Shown here one piece after another: positions 37,034-46,291 of a stretch of DNA of 64,000 nucleotides; position 1 is the stretch's first letter, and the number at the start of each line of letters is the position of its first letter. Below the pieces are notes generated by a model. It saw nothing but the letters and a program-made list of their open reading frames with translations, ran no database searches and was not told where the DNA came from. The position numbers and the translations under genes were made by a program. This stretch comes from Pseudoruegeria sp. HB172150. GTDB lineage: Bacteria > Pseudomonadota > Alphaproteobacteria > Rhodobacterales > Rhodobacteraceae. The stretch covers positions 1 to 64,000 of the forward strand of contig NZ_JAATNG010000008.1 in the NCBI RefSeq assembly GCF_013184805.1, in the 5' to 3' direction.

Positions 37034-37738
37034 TCAGCCCTGTGTCGGAACGGGAGCAATCGCTCCCGTGGCCAGCACTGTGCCAGTCGGCAGGCCCGAC
37101 GGCGAGCCGCCCGGCGGCTCGTCGGTGATTGCCAGAGTTCCGCCTGGCAGCAAGGATCGGTGGCCCGATGCGACGATCAGATGCGTGGTCGGCTCGTCCT
37201 CGGCCAGCACTCCCAAAGAAATCGGGTTGGGCTGACTCTCGGCAATGATCCACAGCTCTAATGAGCGGCCGACCGGCGCGGTCCCGGCCAGCCGGGTCAA
37301 TTCCAGGTCGCCGGTTTCCCCATTCATCACGGCGTCGATGTGCAGACTGTTATCCTCCGCCACAATCTCGGCGTGATGGGTCGGCTGGGGCAGGGGCGAA
37401 GGTGGCTCCAGCGGAACGGCTGCAACGAATATGATGGCAAGCATCAGCCCGACAGCCGCGCCGACAAGAACCGAGAACCAAGGTCGTCCGCCACGCTTGG
37501 GCTCGTCAAACAGCCGCGCCTCAACCTTCTTGCGCACGCGGTCGGGCGGCGTCTCCGCTGCCACGCTGTCCGCCAGTGCAACGAATTCCTCGTCCCAGTC
37601 CACTACGAGGCGGCGCAAAGCCGGCTCTTCACTCAGCCGCGACTCAAACGCCCGTCGGTCCGCATCCGGCAGCAGGCCGAGGACATACTCACCCGCAATG
37701 GCGATATCCTCTTCGCTGAATTCCGGTCCGGTCGTCAT
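37034..37738 (-). CDS. Anti-sigma factor, RskA-like
   Basis: A 234-residue membrane anti-sigma factor: N-terminal sigma-binding helices (IAGEYVLGLLPDADRRAFES), one transmembrane helix (WFSVLVGAAVGLMLAIIFVA, about 91-110) and a C-terminal RskA-type domain outside the membrane (LELWIIAESQPNPISLGVL, GTLAITDEPPGGSPSGLPTG). It holds the sigma factor inactive until proteolysed. The start overlaps the sigma gene stop by four bases (ATGA at 37735-37738). Confidence 0.9.
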   Translation of the reverse strand: MTTGPEFSEEDIAIAGEYVLGLLPDADRRAFESRLSEEPALRRLVVDWDEEFVALADSVAAETPPDRVRKKVEARLFDEPKRGGRPWFSVLVGAAVGLMLAIIFVAAVPLEPPSPLPQPTHHAEIVAEDNSLHIDAVMNGETGDLELTRLAGTAPVGRSLELWIIAESQPNPISLGVLAEDEPTTHLIVASGHRSLLPGGTLAITDEPPGGSPSGLPTGTVLATGAIAPVPTQG

Positions 37739-38277
37739 CGTGTCAGGCACTCTCGCAGGCTCAGAAGGCTGCGGCGCAGCCATGTTCGCATGGTGTTGAG
37801 CGGCACTTTGTAACGAAGCGCCAGCTCTTTGTAACTCTCCCCGTCCAGATAGGCACTTCGCACCGCCCCCGCCCTGTCTGTCTCCAACTCGGCAAGGCAA
37901 GCCTCGATCTGCCGTCGTTCCGACGCTGCGAGCGCCTCGCCCTCAGGCGTCGGCCCCGGCGCGGCGATCTCAGGCAAGTCATCGATATCGGCGGATGCGG
38001 TCTTGCGGGACCTCAGCTTGTCGATGGCGATATTCCGCGCCATCGTAATCAGCCAAGTCATCGGCGAATAGCCTCCGGCCGTGTAGGCGTCGGCCTTCCG
38101 CCATATCCTTACATAGACATCCTGCAACGCCTCTTCAGCTTCTGCCCGGTTCTTCAAAACACGAAGGCAGATGCCGAAAAGTTTCGCGGACGTAACGGAA
38201 TAAAGTCTGGCAAAGGCCTCGCGATCCCGCAACTTCACCCGTGCAATCAGCTCTTCGATCTCGTCAGGGCTGGACAT
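37735..38277 (-). CDS. ECF RNA polymerase sigma factor
   Basis: A 180-residue sigma-70 family ECF factor with region 2 (FARLYSVTSAKLFGICLRVL, AEEALQDVYVRIWRKADAY, SPMTWLITMARNIAIDKLR) and region 4 (RSAYLDGESYKELALRYKVP, then TMRTWLRRSLLSLRECL). It is translationally coupled to an RskA-like anti-sigma factor, and the fasciclin gene follows. Stress-responsive regulation of envelope genes is likely; the signal is unknown. Confidence 0.93.
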   Translation of the reverse strand: MSSPDEIEELIARVKLRDREAFARLYSVTSAKLFGICLRVLKNRAEAEEALQDVYVRIWRKADAYTAGGYSPMTWLITMARNIAIDKLRSRKTASADIDDLPEIAAPGPTPEGEALAASERRQIEACLAELETDRAGAVRSAYLDGESYKELALRYKVPLNTMRTWLRRSLLSLRECLTR

Positions 38278-38361
38278 CGGGACTCGGCAATCCTTGGTTA
38301 CGGGCACGCACACCGGTTGGAACGGGGTAACCCGCAGCAGACCACGAGCTAGGGTGTCCGG

Positions 38362-39771
38362 TCAATCCGGCAAGACTTTGCCAGGGTTGAGGATCCCCTT
38401 CGGATCGAGCGCCGCCTTGACGGCTCGCATCACGTCCAATGCCACCGGGTTCTTACGCCGCGCCATCGAAGGTTTCTTCGACAACCCTATGCCATGCTCT
38501 GCCGAGAAGGAGCCGCGGAACTGCAGCACCAGATCTTCGATCATCTCGGAAATGCAGTCATGGAACGCGGGGTCCTTGCTCGACGGATAGATGCTGAAAT
38601 GGATGTTGCCGTCTCCGAGATGCGCGACGCACAGGTTCTCGGACATTGGATCGAGTTCGCCGAGCGTCTGCGTGGCGCGCTCCAAGAAAATGCCGACCTT
38701 GTCGACGGGCAGCGCCACGTCGCAGTTCACTATGGGCAGGCGGCCCAGTGTAACTTCAGCGGCCTGTTCGCGGCGTTCCCAGATGCTGCGCCGCTGCGCC
38801 TCGTTCCGGGCGACTATGGCGTCGAGAATAGCGCCTTCCTCGAGCATCCCCGAGAGGGCTTCCTCCAGGTAGGCCGCAATCGGAACGGTACCGTCGGGCC
38901 CTGGCGTCGCGTCGCGTGGGGCGGTCGCACCTACTTCGACCATTATGTTGATCTCGTGTGGGGCGTCGAAGGGTTCACGGGCCGACGGGAACTTTTTCAG
39001 GTGCGCCTCAATGTAACGGCGTGGCATGTATTCAAAGGCTTCGACGGCTCCACCGGTCGCTTCCTGCAGACGGTTCAGAAGGACAAGCGCCTGCGACAGG
39101 TCCGGCGCCGCGACCATGGCTGTGGCATAGGCGCGCGGCTTCGGCGCAAGCTTCACGACGGCGGCAGTGATGATGCCCAGAGTTCCCTCGGCGCCAATGA
39201 ACAGGTCCTTTAGGTCGTAGCCGGAGTTGTCCTTGTGGAGTTGGCTCATCAAATCCATCACCCGACCATCCGCCAGCACGACCTCCAATCCCAGGCACAA
39301 CCCGCGGGTTGAGCCGTAGCGCACCACGTTCGAACCGCCGGCATTAGTGGACAGCACGCCGCCGATCATCGCCGACCCCTTCGCCCCGAACGTGAGCGGA
39401 AAGACGAGGCCCTGCACTTCGGCGGCTTCGTGCAACTGCGTCAGCACCACTCCTGCGCCGACGGTGGCGGTGAGCGCGTCCGCCCGGATCTCGCGGATAT
39501 CGTTCAGCCGCTCAACAGACAGCAAGAACTGCCCGTCGGCGTAGGCTCCGCCATTCAGGCCCGTGCGCCCGGCCGCAGGAACGATAGCGGTGCCAGTTTC
39601 ATATGCGAGTTTCAGGATTGCGCTGACCTCGGCGGTGCTGCCGGGGCGCAGGACGGCGGCGGGGTTCGACCGATACTTCTTGGTCCAGTCCTCGCAGTAG
39701 GGCGCCATGTCGTCGCCGGTTAGCACATGGGCGGCGCCCAGGATCTTCCGGAACCTGTTTTCTAGGTCCAT
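38362..39771 (-). CDS. FAD-linked oxidoreductase, D-2-hydroxyacid dehydrogenase type
   Basis: A 469-residue flavoprotein of the FAD_binding_4/FAD-oxidase_C family (GlcD, DLD, D-2-hydroxyglutarate dehydrogenase). PCMH-type FAD signatures are VPAAGRTGLNGGAYADGQFL, LSTNAGGSNVVRYGSTRGLC and LFIGAEGTLGIITAA; the C-terminal domain has GDGNIHFSIYP and SAEHGIGLSKK. It oxidises a D-2-hydroxyacid (lactate, glycolate or 2-hydroxyglutarate) and passes electrons to the respiratory chain. ATG at 39771 is preceded by GGGAGGAGG. Confidence 0.88.
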   Translation of the reverse strand: MDLENRFRKILGAAHVLTGDDMAPYCEDWTKKYRSNPAAVLRPGSTAEVSAILKLAYETGTAIVPAAGRTGLNGGAYADGQFLLSVERLNDIREIRADALTATVGAGVVLTQLHEAAEVQGLVFPLTFGAKGSAMIGGVLSTNAGGSNVVRYGSTRGLCLGLEVVLADGRVMDLMSQLHKDNSGYDLKDLFIGAEGTLGIITAAVVKLAPKPRAYATAMVAAPDLSQALVLLNRLQEATGGAVEAFEYMPRRYIEAHLKKFPSAREPFDAPHEINIMVEVGATAPRDATPGPDGTVPIAAYLEEALSGMLEEGAILDAIVARNEAQRRSIWERREQAAEVTLGRLPIVNCDVALPVDKVGIFLERATQTLGELDPMSENLCVAHLGDGNIHFSIYPSSKDPAFHDCISEMIEDLVLQFRGSFSAEHGIGLSKKPSMARRKNPVALDVMRAVKAALDPKGILNPGKVLPD

Positions 39772-40155
39772 TCCGCCTCCTCCCATTTCGGCCTGAATGT
39801 CGTCCCAGATGACCGGTTTTGCCGTTGTGGACAAGGTCCGAGATTGTCGCTCGCAGCAAATCGCGTTTTGCGAAACGGGCCGAAACGGGTACCCTAAAGA
39901 CAACTTTTAGCTGTTCCCAGATAGAGGATCGAATTCGAGCAGAGTCATCCTGAGATATCAAACTTCAACAGAACCGGTTTCGCCAAAGACCACCGACTCG
40001 CAGCAGAATCCGATTCGCGGAATCCCCCCTAGGTAACCAGTTTCGCCATCCGCGTGGCGTCGTTCAGTGAACTACCAGTACCCGCTTTGACATACGGAAA
40101 GTGGGGCGATGACAAGCGCATTCGATGAGTAACTCAGGACTAGATGGAGCGAAAT
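39772..40155. other. Divergent intergenic region
   Basis: About 380 bases between the leftward FAD oxidase and the rightward VPLPA-tail protein. No supported gene. TTGACA at 40087-40092 is a possible -35 for the rightward gene, though the matching -10 is weak. It contains several GANTC sites. Confidence 0.5.
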
Positions 40156-40917
40156 ATGGTCAGAACACCACTTTTGGCATCGGTTTTCGGCATGGTCTTC
40201 GCCAGTGACATTTCGGCCGGAACCATTACCTTTGATGACGCAGAGATTCTGGATTTCGACGATGAGACATTTACAGAGCTCGGCTTCACCTTCGGGAACA
40301 GCATAGCCTATTACGAAGGTACGCAGCTGTACCTCCACGATGACAACGGCTTGCTGACGTCGATCTTCACACGCGACGACGGTAGGTTGTTTTCGGTGCG
40401 TGCCGGGGAGGTTTCCGGCTACTCACGGTTGTACAAAGGTGTTTCCGGCCCAAATCCCGATGGGTCAGGCGAGCTGGATTACAGCAATGGCGGAAATCCG
40501 ATGCACCTCGAACTCGAAGAGGACATCTATTACCAGCTGGAAGGTTACCGAAACGGCAGCCTGGTCTCCAGCCTGACATCGCTCATTCCGACGGGGCTGT
40601 TCCCATCCTTCCAGCAAACGAAGTGGGGCGGGTCTTTCGCCGACATCGACACATTCGTCATATCGTTGCTGCTTCCGCCGGGGATCACCTCTTATGCTGG
40701 CGACTTATACAACTGGCCATGGGACGGAAACGGCTCCCAGTATATCGCAAGCTTGCCCTTCGGCCCGGGTGAATATCTGTGCGAGGAATGGTGCGCGGGC
40801 CTGCAATTCGACAGCCTGCGCGTTTCCACGGTCCCGTTACCGGCAACGTTGCCGCTTCTCGGTGCCGGGTTCGTTGCGATGGGCCTGATCGGGCTGCGCC
40901 GCCGGAAACGTTCATAA
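40156..40917 (+). CDS. Exported protein with VPLPA-type C-terminal sorting signal
   Basis: A 253-residue protein with a short signal peptide (ends near SDISAG) and a C-terminal tripartite tail: VPLPATLPLLGAG, hydrophobic helix FVAMGLIGL, then the basic cluster RRRKRS. This is the VPLPA-CTERM variant of PEP-CTERM sorting signals, recognised by exosortase-type transpeptidases in Rhodobacterales. The body (FDDAEILDFDDETFTELGFT) is acidic and probably beta-rich. It is likely processed and attached to extracellular polymer. No exosortase is in the window. ATG 40156 has GGAG upstream; ATG 40144 is an alternative. Confidence 0.85.
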   Translation: MVRTPLLASVFGMVFASDISAGTITFDDAEILDFDDETFTELGFTFGNSIAYYEGTQLYLHDDNGLLTSIFTRDDGRLFSVRAGEVSGYSRLYKGVSGPNPDGSGELDYSNGGNPMHLELEEDIYYQLEGYRNGSLVSSLTSLIPTGLFPSFQQTKWGGSFADIDTFVISLLLPPGITSYAGDLYNWPWDGNGSQYIASLPFGPGEYLCEEWCAGLQFDSLRVSTVPLPATLPLLGAGFVAMGLIGLRRRKRS

Positions 40918-41081
40918 CCATCGGCGTGGTGGCAGGATTTTCCTGTCGCCGTCGCCGACCTTCAAGCAATGGGCTCCAGCGGACCGTTACGTGATTGTCA
41001 TCTCACGTGACGCATTTCGGCCTGCAAAGGGCTGCACCTGCCGCATAGGCTGGGCGCCAGGCACTCCCCGAAGGACACCCG

Positions 41082-43118
41082 ATGACGACCGACCCGCTGC
41101 TGCAACCCTACCGCCTGAAACACCTTTCCCTGAAGAACCGGATAATGTCGACCGCGCACGAGCCGGCCTATTCCGAGAGCGGCATGCCGACGGAGCGATA
41201 CAGGCTCTATCACCGGGAAAAGGCCAGGGGCGGCTGCGCTCTTACGATGACGGCAGGCTCGGCTGTTGTGTCGGCGGACAGTCCCGAGGCGTTCGGGAAC
41301 CTGCATGCGTATCGCGATGAGATCGTGCCGTGGCTCAAGGCACTGGCGGATGACTGCCACGAGGAAGGCTGTGCAGTGATGATCCAGCTGACCCACCTGG
41401 GTTGGCGAACGGGGTGGAACCGGGGTGACTGGCTGCCGGTAGTGGCGCCGTCAGCGGTTCGGGAACCGGCACACCGGGCCTTTCCGAAACCATTGGAAGA
41501 GTGGGACATCGCGCGGATCCTGGCGGATTTCGCCGCCGCAGCGCAGCGAATGCAGGCGGCTGGACTCGACGGGATCGAATTTGAAGCCTACGGCCACTTG
41601 ATCGACGCGTTCTGGTCGCCCTATCAGAACCGCCGCGACGATGACTGGAACGGCTCGCTGGACAACAGGCTGCGGTTCCTGTGGGCGGTGATCGACGCGG
41701 TGCGCGCGGCGGTTGGGCCGGACTTCATCGTAGGATTGCGGATGGTAGCGGACGAGCAATTCGACAAGGGATTGTCGCGGGAAGAGGGGATGGAGATCGC
41801 TCGGCGGGTGGCGGCATCCGGCAAGTTCGACTTCATCAACCTGATCCGCGGTCGGGTGGCGACCGATGGGGAACTGACGCGTGTGATCCCGGTGCAAGGG
41901 ATGGCCTCTGCCCCGCATCTGGATTTCGCGGGCGAGGTGCGGGCGGAGACGAAGTTTCCGGTGTTCCACGCGGCAAAGATTTCCGACGTCGCGACTGCAC
42001 GCCATGCAGTAGCTTCAGGCAAGCTGGACATGGTGGGAATGACCCGCGCTCACATCGCCGATCCGCATATCGGCGCGAAGGTCGCAGCGGGGCATGAGGA
42101 TCGGATCCGACCATGCGTCGGCGCCACCTATTGTCTCGACCGGATCTATGAGGGCGGCGGTGCGCTGTGCATCCACAACGCTGCGACCGGGCGCGAGGCG
42201 ACCATGCCGCATGCCATCTCGAAGGCCGGGGCGGCGAAGCGCGCAGTGATCGTCGGCGCTGGCCCGGCGGGACTGGAAGCGGCGCGCGTTGCGGCAGAGC
42301 GGGGGCACGATGTGACGCTGCTGGAAGCGTCGGACCGCGCTGGAGGCCAAGTGAACCTGCTGGCCGCCAACCCGCGGCGGAGGGAGATGATCGGGATCGT
42401 CGACTGGCGGCTGGCAGAGCTGGACCGCCGCGGTGTGACCATCCGGTACAACCTCTTTGCCGAAGCGTCGGACGTCTTAGCCTTGCGTCCCGAGGTGGTG
42501 ATCGTCGCCACCGGCGGTCTGCCGCAACCGCCTGAGATGGAAGGCGATGAACTCTGTGTGTCCAGCTGGGACATCCTGTCAGGTGCGGTAAAACCGGCGG
42601 CGCGTGTGCTGGTCTACGACGACAACGGTGCGCATCCGGGGATGAGCGCGGCGGAGGTGATCGCTCGGTTGGGATCGGAACTGGAACTGGTCTCGCCCGA
42701 ACGGTTCTTCGCTCCGGAGGTGGGCGGGTTGAACCACGCGCCCTACGCCACCGCGCTGCAGGAGGCAGGCGCGAGGGTGACGATCAATACCCGGGTGGCC
42801 GGCGTGCGGCGTGAGGGCAACGAACTGGTCGCGGTGCTCAGCTCCGATTACGCGCCGGACTATCGCGAGGAGCGCCGTGTCGATCAGGTAGTGGTGGAAC
42901 ACGGGACTGCTGCGCTCGACGAGCTCTATTTCGACCTGAAGGCACGGTCGCGGAACCTTGGTGAGGTCGACTACACCGCGCTCCGCTCAGTAGGTGCGCT
43001 GTTCCCGGAACGCAATCCTGCGGGTGAATTCCTGCTCTACCGGATCGGCGACGCCGTTGCGTCGCGCAATATCCACGCGGCAATCTACGACGCCCTGCGT
43101 TTCGGAATTCGCTGGTAA
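41082..43118 (+). CDS. NADH:flavin oxidoreductase / N-methylproline-demethylase-like (Old Yellow Enzyme with NAD(P)-binding domain)
   Basis: A 678-residue fused flavoenzyme. The N-terminal about 365 residues are an FMN-binding OYE barrel (LKHLSLKNRIMSTAHEPAYS, DGIEFEAYGHLIDAF, GMTRAHIADPHIG); the rest is an FAD/NAD-binding part starting at AVIVGAGPAGLEAARVAAER. The iron-sulfur region reads RPCVGATYC and then ALCIHNA, so only three of the usual four cysteines remain. This arrangement resembles trimethylamine dehydrogenase, 2,4-dienoyl-CoA reductase and the demethylases of proline betaine breakdown, which is the best guess. Substrate is unproven. Confidence 0.82.
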   Translation: MTTDPLLQPYRLKHLSLKNRIMSTAHEPAYSESGMPTERYRLYHREKARGGCALTMTAGSAVVSADSPEAFGNLHAYRDEIVPWLKALADDCHEEGCAVMIQLTHLGWRTGWNRGDWLPVVAPSAVREPAHRAFPKPLEEWDIARILADFAAAAQRMQAAGLDGIEFEAYGHLIDAFWSPYQNRRDDDWNGSLDNRLRFLWAVIDAVRAAVGPDFIVGLRMVADEQFDKGLSREEGMEIARRVAASGKFDFINLIRGRVATDGELTRVIPVQGMASAPHLDFAGEVRAETKFPVFHAAKISDVATARHAVASGKLDMVGMTRAHIADPHIGAKVAAGHEDRIRPCVGATYCLDRIYEGGGALCIHNAATGREATMPHAISKAGAAKRAVIVGAGPAGLEAARVAAERGHDVTLLEASDRAGGQVNLLAANPRRREMIGIVDWRLAELDRRGVTIRYNLFAEASDVLALRPEVVIVATGGLPQPPEMEGDELCVSSWDILSGAVKPAARVLVYDDNGAHPGMSAAEVIARLGSELELVSPERFFAPEVGGLNHAPYATALQEAGARVTINTRVAGVRREGNELVAVLSSDYAPDYREERRVDQVVVEHGTAALDELYFDLKARSRNLGEVDYTALRSVGALFPERNPAGEFLLYRIGDAVASRNIHAAIYDALRFGIRW

Positions 43119-43127
43119 CGCAGTCTG

Positions 43128-44483
43128 TCAGACTGCGTGGCTGTGACCGGTCGACGCTGTGTCGTAGGCGTCGAAATAGCGCGCGATCATGCGTGCCAGC
43201 GACCGGCCCTCTGGTTGGATCGAGACCCTGCCGCCCGATACGGTCAGCATCCCTGGGAAGGTACGGTCCAGCCCTTCGGCCATGGCAATCGCCGTGGCGG
43301 TCGGAGCGCCGGTTTCCTTCGCAGCCTCGGCCAGATCGGCTCGGAAATCGCAAAGCAGCATCTCAATGATGCGCCCACGCAGCAGGTCGTCGCCGCCGAA
43401 CGCATGGCCGCGTTTGGTCGCAAGAGCGTCATCGCGGATCCGCCGCTGGTAGCCGGATGTGCTGGCGTCATTTTGGGCATAGCCCTGCGCATAGCGTGAG
43501 ATAGCCGATGCGCCGACACCGATCAGCGTCGTGAAATCATCCTCGGTATAGCCCTGAAAATTCCGCCGCATCGTGCCGTTACGCTGCGCTACCGCCAGGC
43601 CGTCCTCGGGCCGAGCGAAATGGTCGATGCCAATCTCCTGAAACCCGTCCCACAGGAATAGCTCGCGCGCGGTGTTGAAAAGCCGCAGCCGTTCCTCCGG
43701 CGCGGGCAGGGCATCGGTCGGGATCAGGCCCTGCCGCTTGGCCATCCAAGGCACATGGGCATAACCGAACAGCGCCACGCGGTCGGGACCAAGCGAAAGC
43801 AGTTTCTGCACCGACTCAGAGATCTTGTGCTCTGTCTGATAGGGCAGTCCATACAGGATATCGGCGTTTAGACTGGTAATTCCGCGGGCGCGCAGGCCGT
43901 CGACGGCGGTTTTGGTCACCTCGTAGCTTTGCGGTCGACCAATCGTCTCCTGAATCGCAGGGTCGAAATCCTGGATACCGATCGAGGCGCGGTTCATGCC
44001 GACAGCGGCGAGAGCGTCGAGGCGCGGGGCGTCGATCTCGTTTGGGTCGATCTCGACTGAGAACTGGGCGTTTTCCGCCAGTGGTGCCGCGTCGAATATC
44101 GCGTCGGCAAGCTCGGTGATCATTTCCGGCGCCAGCAGTGTCGGCGTGCCGCCACCCCAGTGAAGGTGGCCGATCCGGACACCTGCAGGCAGGAGCATAC
44201 CGATCTTTGCTAGCTCCAGCTTCAGCGTCTCGATATAGGCAGCTACGGGTGACAGGGTCGATGTGCCCTGTGTGCGGCAGGCGCAGAACCAGCAAAGCCT
44301 GCGACAGAACGGCACATGCACGTATAACGATATGAGAGAGCCGGCCTCTACAGATTGTATCCATTTGGCCGTTTCCACTGCTCCAACGCCGCCGGAGAAC
44401 TGTGGTGCGGTGGGATAGCTCGTGTAACGCGGCACACGCGCGTCAAAGAGGCCCATCTGCTTTAGTTGCGAAATCTGTGCCAT
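43128..44483 (-). CDS. hemN: Oxygen-independent coproporphyrinogen III dehydrogenase
   Basis: A 451-residue radical-SAM enzyme. YVHVPFCRRLCWFCACR holds the CxxxCxxC cluster ligands (Cys60, Cys64, Cys67), and HLHWGGGTPT and RASIGIQDFDPAIQETIGR are family motifs. It decarboxylates coproporphyrinogen III to protoporphyrinogen IX under low oxygen, supplying haem for the cbb3 oxidase encoded next door. It is divergent from fnrL with an FNR box in the 57-base gap. Confidence 0.95.
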   Translation of the reverse strand: MAQISQLKQMGLFDARVPRYTSYPTAPQFSGGVGAVETAKWIQSVEAGSLISLYVHVPFCRRLCWFCACRTQGTSTLSPVAAYIETLKLELAKIGMLLPAGVRIGHLHWGGGTPTLLAPEMITELADAIFDAAPLAENAQFSVEIDPNEIDAPRLDALAAVGMNRASIGIQDFDPAIQETIGRPQSYEVTKTAVDGLRARGITSLNADILYGLPYQTEHKISESVQKLLSLGPDRVALFGYAHVPWMAKRQGLIPTDALPAPEERLRLFNTARELFLWDGFQEIGIDHFARPEDGLAVAQRNGTMRRNFQGYTEDDFTTLIGVGASAISRYAQGYAQNDASTSGYQRRIRDDALATKRGHAFGGDDLLRGRIIEMLLCDFRADLAEAAKETGAPTATAIAMAEGLDRTFPGMLTVSGGRVSIQPEGRSLARMIARYFDAYDTASTGHSHAV

Positions 44484-44518
44484 GACTTTAGAATTCTCAC
44501 GGCGCGACAGGAGCCACC

Positions 44519-44532
44519 TTGATACGGATCAA
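44519..44532. promoter_or_regulatory. FNR box between hemN and fnrL
   Basis: TTGATACGGATCAA is a perfect TTGAT-N4-ATCAA dyad, the FNR/FnrL consensus. It lies 9 bases before the fnrL start and 36 before the hemN start. It probably activates hemN and auto-regulates fnrL; its closeness to the fnrL start suggests repression of that gene. Confidence 0.9.
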
Positions 44533-44540
44533 GCTGGCAG

Positions 44541-45296
44541 ATGAATATCCGAATGGACGATCTTAGACTTCACGATCACAGGAATTGTGCGAGCTGCCCG
44601 ATCCGGCACCGTGCCGTCTGCTCGAAATGCGAGCCGGACGAGCTGGAGTTGCTCGACTCGATCAAGTACTACCGCAGCTACGATCCGGGCCAGCCTGTGG
44701 TCTGGGCCGGCGATCCGCTGGATTTCGTGGCCTCGGTGGTCAGCGGCATCGCCACGCTAAGCCAGACGCTGGAGGACGGTCGAACGCAGATGGTCGGGCT
44801 GCTGTTGCCGTCGGATTTTCTTGGACGACCAGGACGCGCCACCGCCCCGTACGACGTGACCGCGAACTCCAAGCTGCTGCTCTGCTGCTTCCGTCGCGGT
44901 CCATTCGAGAGGCTGCTACGTGAAACGCCGTCCATCGCGCAGCGCCTGCTGGAGATGACGCTGGACGAACTCGACGCTGCGCGCGACTGGATGCTGATTC
45001 TCGGCCGCAAGACCGCGCGCGAGAAGATCGCGAGCCTTCTGACAATCATCGCGCAGCGCGAGGCGTCGCTGCAGAAACTGTCGCCGACGGACGGCTCGGC
45101 ATTTGACCTGCCGCTTACGCGAGAGGCGATGGCGGATTATCTGGGCCTGACGCTCGAAACGGTAAGCCGGCAGATCTCTGCCCTGAAGCGGGATGGAATC
45201 ATCCGGCTGGAAGGCAAGCGCCATATCGTGGTGCCGGACTTCGATGCGCTGATCGCTGAAACCGGCGACGATGCGGATGGCGGGCTGCTGGTCTAG
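44541..45296 (+). CDS. fnrL: Oxygen-sensing transcriptional regulator FnrL
   Basis: A 251-residue Crp/Fnr-family regulator. Cysteines at 16, 19, 27 and 30 (NCASCPIRHRAVCSKC) and at 115/116 (LLLCCFRR) can hold an oxygen-labile iron-sulfur cluster. A cyclic-nucleotide-type beta barrel, a dimer helix and the helix-turn-helix (MADYLGLTLETVSRQISALK) follow. Under low oxygen it activates haem synthesis and cbb3 oxidase genes. ATG at 44541 or 44553 could be the start; the former leaves only eight bases to the FNR box. Confidence 0.95.
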   Translation: MNIRMDDLRLHDHRNCASCPIRHRAVCSKCEPDELELLDSIKYYRSYDPGQPVVWAGDPLDFVASVVSGIATLSQTLEDGRTQMVGLLLPSDFLGRPGRATAPYDVTANSKLLLCCFRRGPFERLLRETPSIAQRLLEMTLDELDAARDWMLILGRKTAREKIASLLTIIAQREASLQKLSPTDGSAFDLPLTREAMADYLGLTLETVSRQISALKRDGIIRLEGKRHIVVPDFDALIAETGDDADGGLLV

Positions 45297-45322
45297 CCGT
45301 TTTTCCAAAACCGTAAAGACGG

Positions 45323-45350
45323 AACGCCCGGGGCCAAGGCCCCGGGCGTT
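45323..45350. terminator. Bidirectional terminator between fnrL and uspA-like gene
   Basis: AACGCCCGGGGCC (45323-45335) and GGCCCCGGGCGTT (45338-45350) form a perfect 13-bp stem (two-base loop, so the top pairs open), followed by ATCGTTT. It lies between the ends of two convergent genes. Confidence 0.85.
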
Positions 45351-45356
45351 ATCGTT

Positions 45357-46196
45357 TCAGTGTGCCATCAGCACCGGTACTTCGGCGATCTCCAACATGT
45401 TGCGGGTGGCACCGCCCAAAATCGCCTCGCGGAAGCGGGAGTGCCCGTAGGCGCCCATGACAATCATGTCGGCGCCTGTATCGCCGGCATGCCGGCACAG
45501 GATGTCTGAGATCCGCGGCATGGTCTTCGCCAGCACCGAAACCTCCGGCCGAACGCCGTGGCGAGACAGGACTTGGCTCAATTGGCCGCCCGGATCGGAG
45601 CGGTCGGGGCTATGCGCTGGAGGATCAATGACCGTGATATTCACCAGATCCGCCTGCTGCAGGAACGGCAGCGCGGCGCGAATGGCGGTCAGCGACTCGG
45701 TGCTTTCGTTCCAGGCAACAACCACGTTCGACAGCGACTCGGGCAATGCCTTGTTATTGGGGATCACCAGCACCGGAACGGCGCCATTGAACAGTACCGC
45801 CTCCAGGATCGCCTCGTTCTCATGCGCCCGGTCGCCAGCGTATGGCTGCGGCAGGACGGCGAGATCGGCCATCCGTGTGCGGTGCGCGACAAGCGGCGCC
45901 ATTCCGGCGATTTGAACCGTCGCCCGGAAAATCGCATAGGGCAGATCCTCGCCCGCCATGCGTTCCTTGAGCTTCGCCTCCAGCGCCTCGGCCTCGGCCT
46001 GTGCCTGTGCCAGGTTGTCCTGAAGAACGACGGCGCTTGCGCCGGCATAGTAGAAACCTGGCTGGGTGCGGTCGATCCCGAGGCAGAGAATGTCCAGATG
46101 CGCCTCTTCCCGCGTCGCGAGCGCGATCGCGGCATCTAGCGCGGACTTGTTCGTTTCTAAATCGTTAACCACCGTGACGATAGTCTTGTAAGCCAT
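45357..46196 (-). CDS. Universal stress protein (tandem UspA domains)
   Basis: A 279-residue protein with two UspA-type folds. The first (about 1-140) is divergent; the second ends with IVMGAYGHSRFREAILGGAT, the G-2x-G-9x-G(S/T) ATP-binding motif. These proteins bind nucleotides and help cells through energy or oxygen stress. It is divergent from ccoN with an FNR box between, and members are common beside fnrL and cco genes in Rhodobacterales. Confidence 0.9.
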   Translation of the reverse strand: MAYKTIVTVVNDLETNKSALDAAIALATREEAHLDILCLGIDRTQPGFYYAGASAVVLQDNLAQAQAEAEALEAKLKERMAGEDLPYAIFRATVQIAGMAPLVAHRTRMADLAVLPQPYAGDRAHENEAILEAVLFNGAVPVLVIPNNKALPESLSNVVVAWNESTESLTAIRAALPFLQQADLVNITVIDPPAHSPDRSDPGGQLSQVLSRHGVRPEVSVLAKTMPRISDILCRHAGDTGADMIVMGAYGHSRFREAILGGATRNMLEIAEVPVLMAH

Positions 46197-46291
46197 GGGT
46201 GTGCCTCCGGAATTTTGCGGGACATGCGCCGCGACTGCGCGGTCGTGTCACACAGTGTGTGCCCATGATCGCACGCTTGGCGCAACCCTCA

